Shown here piece after piece: positions 58,532-64,000 of a DNA stretch of 64,000 nt. The translations under genes and the position numbers were made by a program. Origin of the DNA: Scleromitrula shiraiana (taxonomy: Eukaryota; Ascomycota; Leotiomycetes; Helotiales; Sclerotiniaceae); assembly GCA_028455995.1 (NCBI GenBank), contig JABELC010000007.1:1854001-1918000 (forward strand), given 5' to 3'. Below the pieces are notes generated by a model, which was not told the origin of the DNA, ran no database searches, and was given only the letters and a program-made list of their open reading frames with translations. Numbering within the stretch: position 1 is the first letter of the stretch; every line of letters begins with the position of its first letter.

Positions 58532-59287
58532 TGTTAATTGTTTGGTCCTTTGGTAGAGTTTCGAGAGATTTCAAACTTGCTTCTTGATTTTGACATATGT
58601 TGGAGTGTGTGGTAATAACCACCGAAATCGTAGTGACGACGAAGTCGAGAAACTGTAGGGCGACCATGGTACCGAGCCTTGCAGTAGAAGGGGGGGGTTT
58701 TTGGCAGAAAACCTTTTGTTATGTAAAAACATGAATATATCTGAAGTATGAAGTGTGTTAACCAGCGGATTTGTTCTTCAGATGAAAGATTGAGAAGGGT
58801 AGCACCAATGATGGGCTGTGCAAGAAATATTGAATCTCAAGCCAATATTTCGGTTGCGTGCATGCAATCTTACCGCCTGTAGCATGGAGCATTATGTTCA
58901 TGTTCAGCTTGGATATACCTATTGTCTCTTTTTTTGCCACTGTGAGCACAAACGCGTAGGGTGAACGTGTGGTCGAAATATAGATAAGTATTTAAAAGAT
59001 TCCCTGATTTTGATTTGTTTCTTCTCACCTAAACTTCGAAGCAATATTTTACACCATTATTCTGCAAAAAGCAGAGAACTTCCTCTTTTTGCCAGACTCC
59101 GAACTATAGATTCGTGCTTCAGCGTGCTTTAAGGACAGGATTTTCGTTCGAGTCTCTATTTCTATTCGTTGTGAGTATTTGAAGACACCTCGACTCTACT
59201 TACACGCAAAACCTGACACTATTCGTGATGATCTCTTAGCATTTGGAGATATCCGGGTATTGACTGGACTTGCGTCAAATATCTGCC
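58532..59287. other. Spacer between two small membrane-protein genes
   Basis: May include an undefined first exon of the minus-strand gene (to about 58665). A G-run lies near 58690. The rest holds the leader of the plus-strand gene at 59288. Confidence 0.45.
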
Positions 59288-59958
59288 ATGAATAATTCCG
59301 CAAATGGTTCGACATCTGGAGCATTAGCTTCTGGTCTCGACGTAGAACAAGGATATATACAAAATCTCTCTTTACAGCCCACTCCAAACAGATCTTCGTT
59401 ATCTTCCAGAGTCAATAGAGGTTCAGTCAAGATTGTTCTCCTTTGTACAATAGTTTCAGCTCTGATCTCCGCCCTCATTGGACCTGAACATCCCAAATAC
59501 CCAAGGAGTCCCGGATATCTTGGTGTTGAGCCAACCACACTTCAGAGAATTTACCTAGCGTAAGACTGCATCTAGGCTTATGATGGTTCTAAAACCTGAC
59601 TGTATGCTAGTGTATTCTGTGTATGGGTTGTCACAATATTTGTTTATTGCCGTGTTGGATATTGGAGCACACAGTCATCATCTCATATGTTATGGTCAGC
59701 AATCCCATGTGTCCACGACCCTCAGCTATTCTGATACTAATGTTCTCCCCCAGCCACATAACCATGTGCTCTTTTTTGATCCTCGTAGCTTTCAGCTTTG
59801 CAGCTTTCGGTCTCGAAGATCTGCCCTTCGATTACGCGATGAGATTCTGCCCTTTAGCGACCACTTTATTCATTCAGGGGGCATACCCTTTGGTTCCTAT
59901 GATCATGAATTGCCGAGATTGGTTTGGCTATGTTTTCCGATACGAACGACCCCGTTAA
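59288..59958 (+). CDS. Small multi-spanning membrane protein, unrecognised
   Basis: Three exons by frame: 59288-59559, 59611-59688, 59754-59958, giving 184 residues. A Ser/Asn-rich N-terminal tail (MNNSANGSTSGALASGL) leads to a first membrane segment (VKIVLLCTIVSALISALI), a second formed by exon 2 (VFCVWVVTIFVYCRVGYW), a third in exon 3 (MCSFLILVAFSFAAFG) and a weaker fourth (LATTLFIQGAYPLVPMIM). Intron 2 has a perfect TACTAAT branch site followed by CCCCCAG. Its donor is either GTTATG (used here) or GTCAGC six bases on, both keeping frame. No family recognised; many fungi have such four-pass proteins of unknown function. Confidence 0.6.
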
Positions 59959-60548
59959 TACAAGTTGGAAGACACAACGAATTAAGAGATGGATGGTGGA
60001 TGACAAATCTACTGCATTTTCGGCATCTGAGCGAGCTAGAGCGTATGAAATACAGGGGAATGGCGTTTGTGGGATAAATATCCCAATTTCGAATTTCGAA
60101 TTGATATAATGTTGTTTTGGGGATATTGTGTTGATGAATGATCAAGTACCCTGTGGAAACATCATTATGAATAATTTCTCTTCATTCAAATCGAAGTTCT
60201 TCTAGTCTTCGCATTGCACACTTTCCATAGAGTTGGTGATTTAATATACTGGGATTTTGGAGAAAAATTACAAAATAATTTATGATTCTATAAATGAGCT
60301 GAATCTGTCGTACAAGATCTGTGATTTATTTCATACTCTGTTAGAAATGTATTTTGAGGCGAAGCGCCCTGAGGTCGGTTTCACAGTCTCACAGAACACT
60401 GCAGCTGTTGACCTTTAGTTCAAAGCCTTTCGTCAGTCCTCAAAATGTTCTTTATTTGAAATTAGATCTCTCTGATGGTTAAAAAAACATGATATTCCGA
60501 ATGAATTTCCACTATCAAAATTAAGACAATTCCGAATAGTTAGATGAC
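59959..60548. other. Spacer, no gene seen
   Basis: About 590 bp, ordinary composition, no supported frame or repeat. Confidence 0.5.
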
Positions 60549-61914
60549 ATGTCTCCACCATCTCCTCACGCTAGTTCTTCGTTCGATGCCGAGATCACAG
60601 TATGGCCACCCAATGCTCCGGCACAGTGCTCCCCACAGGATTCGTCAGGCTACGCCGGTATTGAATATGGCACCAACATTCCGTCGTTCAATATCGGTGA
60701 GGTAGTTGCATCATCAGTATCAGCACCTCAAGACACCTCGATTGTACATGGGACCCGCACATATGACTCGACACGTTACTGATGTGTGTTTGTGTCGACT
60801 GATTTCATAAGGCCTTGGGAAACCAAACTAATATTTATACAACTCGAAATAAACATGGGTTGACCCAAGAAACTCGCTTGCACCCCCAATGTCCGTGGAA
60901 ACGCACGGCCATCAGCCGGGCACCAGTACGAAGAATGATGATGATAAATCGGTATCTACCGGAAACAAACACAGAATCAAGGTAGAATATCTCGATGGAA
61001 CGTTGAGGAAGTAGAAGAGCCGAAATATCACCAATACAGGTGAGATGAATAACTCGAATATAGATATCCATTTGACGGGATTCTATGGCTGTTCTCAGAA
61101 CATCGATCCTTCATATGACACAAAAGAGAAGCAGGCCGGGGCTATTGGTGTCGACTTCCAAGCAGTTGACAACTGGTACAGAAAAGGTCGACGGGAGTTA
61201 TCAGTCGGGAACCAGGTGACAGATAATAGCTCAGGTGCCACTGGTCATCCGCTGGCACCGGTACGATCATGATCAAGTTCTGAACTTCAATCACAACCAA
61301 ATCAAACGACTAGTGGTTTGGAACTACGAGCGCACAATAAGCAAAAACGAGACAAGCGATACCATTGCACTAAGATAGGATGTTCAGTCCCCTGTGAAGG
61401 CCGTGCTGCTTGGAAACGACATGAGCGGGAGGTGCATTGACCAGAACGTAAACACATTTGTCTACTATATGTCATTCATATCCAATCTCCAGGCCAATTC
61501 AGGTGTGGTAACAATTCGAACGATTGCGGTATGCATTTTGATACAATCGACAGTATCACTGCACACGTTCTACAATGCGGAATAGCCCAAGAAAAGGGGG
61601 GGGTTTCATTGAAAAGACAAATAGATCTCATGAAACACTCCAAAAAATCGCATTTCGAGGATACTTCCAACACCTATCATGATGGCTTATTGGAATGTGC
61701 ATTCTGTCCGACGTCGGTTCGTAACGAGACAGAAAAACAGCAACACATGCTAGAATGCTGTATGGTTCATCGTGGAAAAGGTTACAAATGCTCTTCGTGG
61801 ATTCTTCCAAATCTTCGTTCGAGGATCAGACCAGAGATTGGAAATACACGATATCGAGGGACTTTCGACGGTATTGCCAAGTCCTGGGTTGTTCGACAAA
61901 CTTCGAGAATTTAG
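60549..61914 (+). pseudogene. C2H2 zinc-finger protein relic
   Basis: A starting frame (MSPPSPHASSSFDAEI, 60549-60782) and a second (61045-61272) are Ser/Asn-rich, as in fungal C2H2 regulators. Then, without a start, comes RYHCTKIGCSVPCEGRAAWKR followed by HEREVH: C-x4-C-x12-H-x4-H, a full finger, interrupted by TGA right after the last His (near 61438). Further Cys/His pairs follow in another frame (CGNNSNDCGMHF.., LECAFCPTSVRNETEKQQHMLECCMVH). I could not join these in one frame with credible introns. It may be a decayed regulator; an unusual exon pattern is not excluded. Confidence 0.5.
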
Positions 61915-62640
61915 AATCTCGATTTGGTCACTATTACAACAAACACTTGCAGGTGCTTCGGACCCCTGGGACTCTACATCCAGATATAAGCATGTTGTGA
62001 TTATGTATACGATTACTGATAGGTGATCAGATAGCTTGAATACTTGTAACTGCCCCGAGAATATGTAAAGCAGGTAATTTCGAATGTTTGAGAGAGTGGG
62101 AAAAATAGAACTTTGCTGGGGCCAGGATCAAGGCTCTAGCAGAAGACTACACTTTGAAGGAATGAATTATGCTTGGCGATGAGAAGTGCTACTTGTTCCG
62201 TTTGATTTCCGTTTACTTTTATTGAAACTCTTCTCCCGGAATTTGTCGAAAGATTCTGAATGGTTGTGGATGTTACGTTGTTGTGTAGAATGAAAACTTA
62301 TGTCAGTCTTTCTTCAATACTTCATAGAACAGCGACGATTTTCAATATGTAAAGTCCCGCATTTGTCGTTTCTCCTCGTTGGACAAATTGGTATCTTCAA
62401 AGTAGGAAATTTACAAGATCGCTAGTCATAATGACACAGAGGTGGATTTGTGAATGATGTAATTATGATCAGTAAAATTACTACAGAGATCATGAGGAAC
62501 AAGTATTGCACGACCAACAGTTGCGCTTGCAAACCTACATGTACGCGTACATCATAAAAGGATTACATCCACCAAGAAACAAATTAATCCCATGAAAACA
62601 AGATGTTCGAACGAGTGACAAAGACCAATAACAACTCCTA
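61915..62640. other. Spacer, no gene seen
   Basis: About 730 bp with no supported frame. It includes the 3' flank of the saccharopine-dehydrogenase-like gene. Confidence 0.5.
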
Positions 62641-64000
62641 TTACTGCTCATAAATCCTTTTTTCGAACTTCAACCCACTGTCCTGTAATCGACCAATGTA
62701 CTTTTGTCCCAAGCAGGCAGGAGTATAGATACCGCCTGATAACTGATGCTCATCTCGGAGAATCGAAATTGCTCCTTGACCAAGCAGAACAGCGGTTACT
62801 ATATAATATTAGCTTCGTACTTGTTGCTTTTTCGTGTGAATCACTTACGTGCATAGGCGGATCCTTCGAAGTGAGCCCGACAAAAGACTCTTGGATGGTT
62901 CTCTTTTTCGGTGTCCGGTTTTGCAATGGCCCGCCATTCAGCTCGATGATTCCTAGATTGATCTTTCGTTGGTCCATCGCCTGGTTGGGTAACATAACTT
63001 CTCATCACCTTCCTGAAGAATGGGATGGACAAAAATAGTGCCCCAAGGACAATCCCATAATGGAATGCTATGGCCGTGAGGTAATTCTGAGCTTTCATGT
63101 ACTCGCTAACAAAGAAATTGGGACCATAAAATTCTGCCCCCCCTAACAAACCCCAACTTCGGTGAATAATTCCCTCATCCGATTTACCTGGTGGACAAGT
63201 AGTAAGAATTCCTAGGTCTGGAACTACTTTGATGCCAGATACCTTGGTAATAAGAGTAGATACAAATGATGAAGAGCTCCGAGCTTTGGGCGCAGGAATT
63301 GGAGATAGAGCATATGGGACAAATGCTGCACCGATCTCCTTAAGGTTGAAGACGTCTAGAAGTGTTAAGACAGTGGCCAAAGTGCCTCCAGAAGCTCTCG
63401 ATCTACCAAATGTCAGATTGTAATGATATCACATGTATATTCGTATACTCACTTCATTTCATATAGCGATATAACAACCTCTCCAGTGGGTAAAGAATAT
63501 TGTTCTCGAACACTATCAACAAGAAAACGGGCCACCAAATCGGGTGGAGCTGATTCGAGGCCACATTCAGGAATCATTATACATCCAGTAGCTTTAGCAG
63601 TACTTTCATACTTTTTGATCATCTTTGCAACCCAGACAAGTTCTCCTGTAGCGTCCAAGTAATGCGTTCCATTCTCGGCACAGGCTTTGAAACATGCTTC
63701 ACCGTGAAGGCAATATGGACCAACAGTTGCAATGATGAGTTTGGTTTTCTTCGCCAATGCGCTCAATTCCGCATCATCTAGATTACAAATCTCAATTGCT
63801 ATGAAATATAAGTCAATGATCTGACTTTTATTGTCCAATCGAATCCCACGTGATTATCAAGAGTGAAGTTACATTCGGTTTGTGAATGCTGTGGATGCTT
63901 ACCTGGTTGTATCCGATCGGGATTTAGGGCCTTGCACTCAGCAGCAACAGCTTCCAGCTTACTGGATGAGCGTCCCGCCAAAGCCCAACGAAGATCTGTA
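62641..64000 (-). CDS. Saccharopine dehydrogenase-like oxidoreductase (SCCPDH family), 5' partial
   Basis: Minus strand; the 5' part lies beyond the window. Exons: >64000-63903, 63798-63453, 63402-62849, 62798-62641, with phases 1, 2 and 1 that match. Landmarks are WALAGRSSSKLEAV (end of the Rossmann part), then ATVGPYCLHGEACFKACAENG, THYLDATGE, and IPECGLESAPPDLVARF, typical of the fungal saccharopine-dehydrogenase-like/trans-acting enoyl reductase family. A hydrophobic segment (FHYGIVLGALFLSIPFF) suggests membrane or lipid-droplet attachment. The C-terminus reads GGIYTPACLGQKYIGRLQDSG, then KFEKRIYEQ. These NAD(P)H enzymes are not true lysine-pathway saccharopine dehydrogenases; the substrate is unknown. 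Confidence 0.9.

Overview
This 64 kb window is chromosomal DNA of a filamentous ascomycete. Genes carry short introns of about 45-140 bp with GT..AG ends. The set includes fungal-type ILV3, CEM1, GtaA glutaminase, FHIP, a UstYa-family protein, a Zn2Cys6 factor and F-box/leucine-rich proteins. A 5.4 kb retroelement has been turned into AT-rich DNA purely by C-to-T/G-to-A changes, which is the mark of repeat-induced point mutation (RIP). The gene set and AT-rich blocks would suit a leotiomycete such as a Sclerotinia/Botrytis relative, but that assignment is inference.

Layout. 1-5 kb: the 3' end of a Ser/Thr-rich GPI-like surface protein and a four-exon FHIP gene (early endosome to dynein adaptor). 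5.6-11 kb: one complete Ty1/copia element (5574-11015) with 166 bp LTRs, a 5 bp target duplication, a half-tRNA primer site and a dead pol gene. 11.7-13.7 kb: a cytochrome P450 pseudogene. 14.6-17.5 kb: a secreted repeat protein and a UstYa-like protein, transcribed divergently. 17.6-23.5 kb (minus strand): mitochondrial ketoacyl synthase, a beta/gamma-crystallin plus aerolysin-like pore-forming protein, and a small lipocalin-like protein. 24.8-33.8 kb: ILV3, a repeat-rich spacer, the glutaminase subunit of pyridoxal phosphate synthase (SNO1/pdxT) and a lysophosphatidate acyltransferase. 34.6-47.3 kb: three related F-box genes, the last one broken, with a DUF1857 protein, a SUMO-like protein and a Zn2Cys6 factor among them. 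49.3-64 kb: glutaminase A with nine exons including a 12-base exon, a LaeA-like methyltransferase pseudogene, a membrane-anchored FAD oxidase, two small membrane proteins, a C2H2 zinc-finger relic, and a saccharopine-dehydrogenase-like gene cut by the window end.

The window mixes ordinary housekeeping genes with accessory material. The items most worth following are the pore-forming fusion, the UstYa gene facing a secreted repeat protein (a possible but unproven peptide-modification pair), the divergent intronless SUMO-like gene, and the decaying P450, methyltransferase and F-box copies. Exon joins were worked out by hand from reading frame and splice consensus. The LTR boundaries are backed by the target duplication and by the alignment of the two LTRs.
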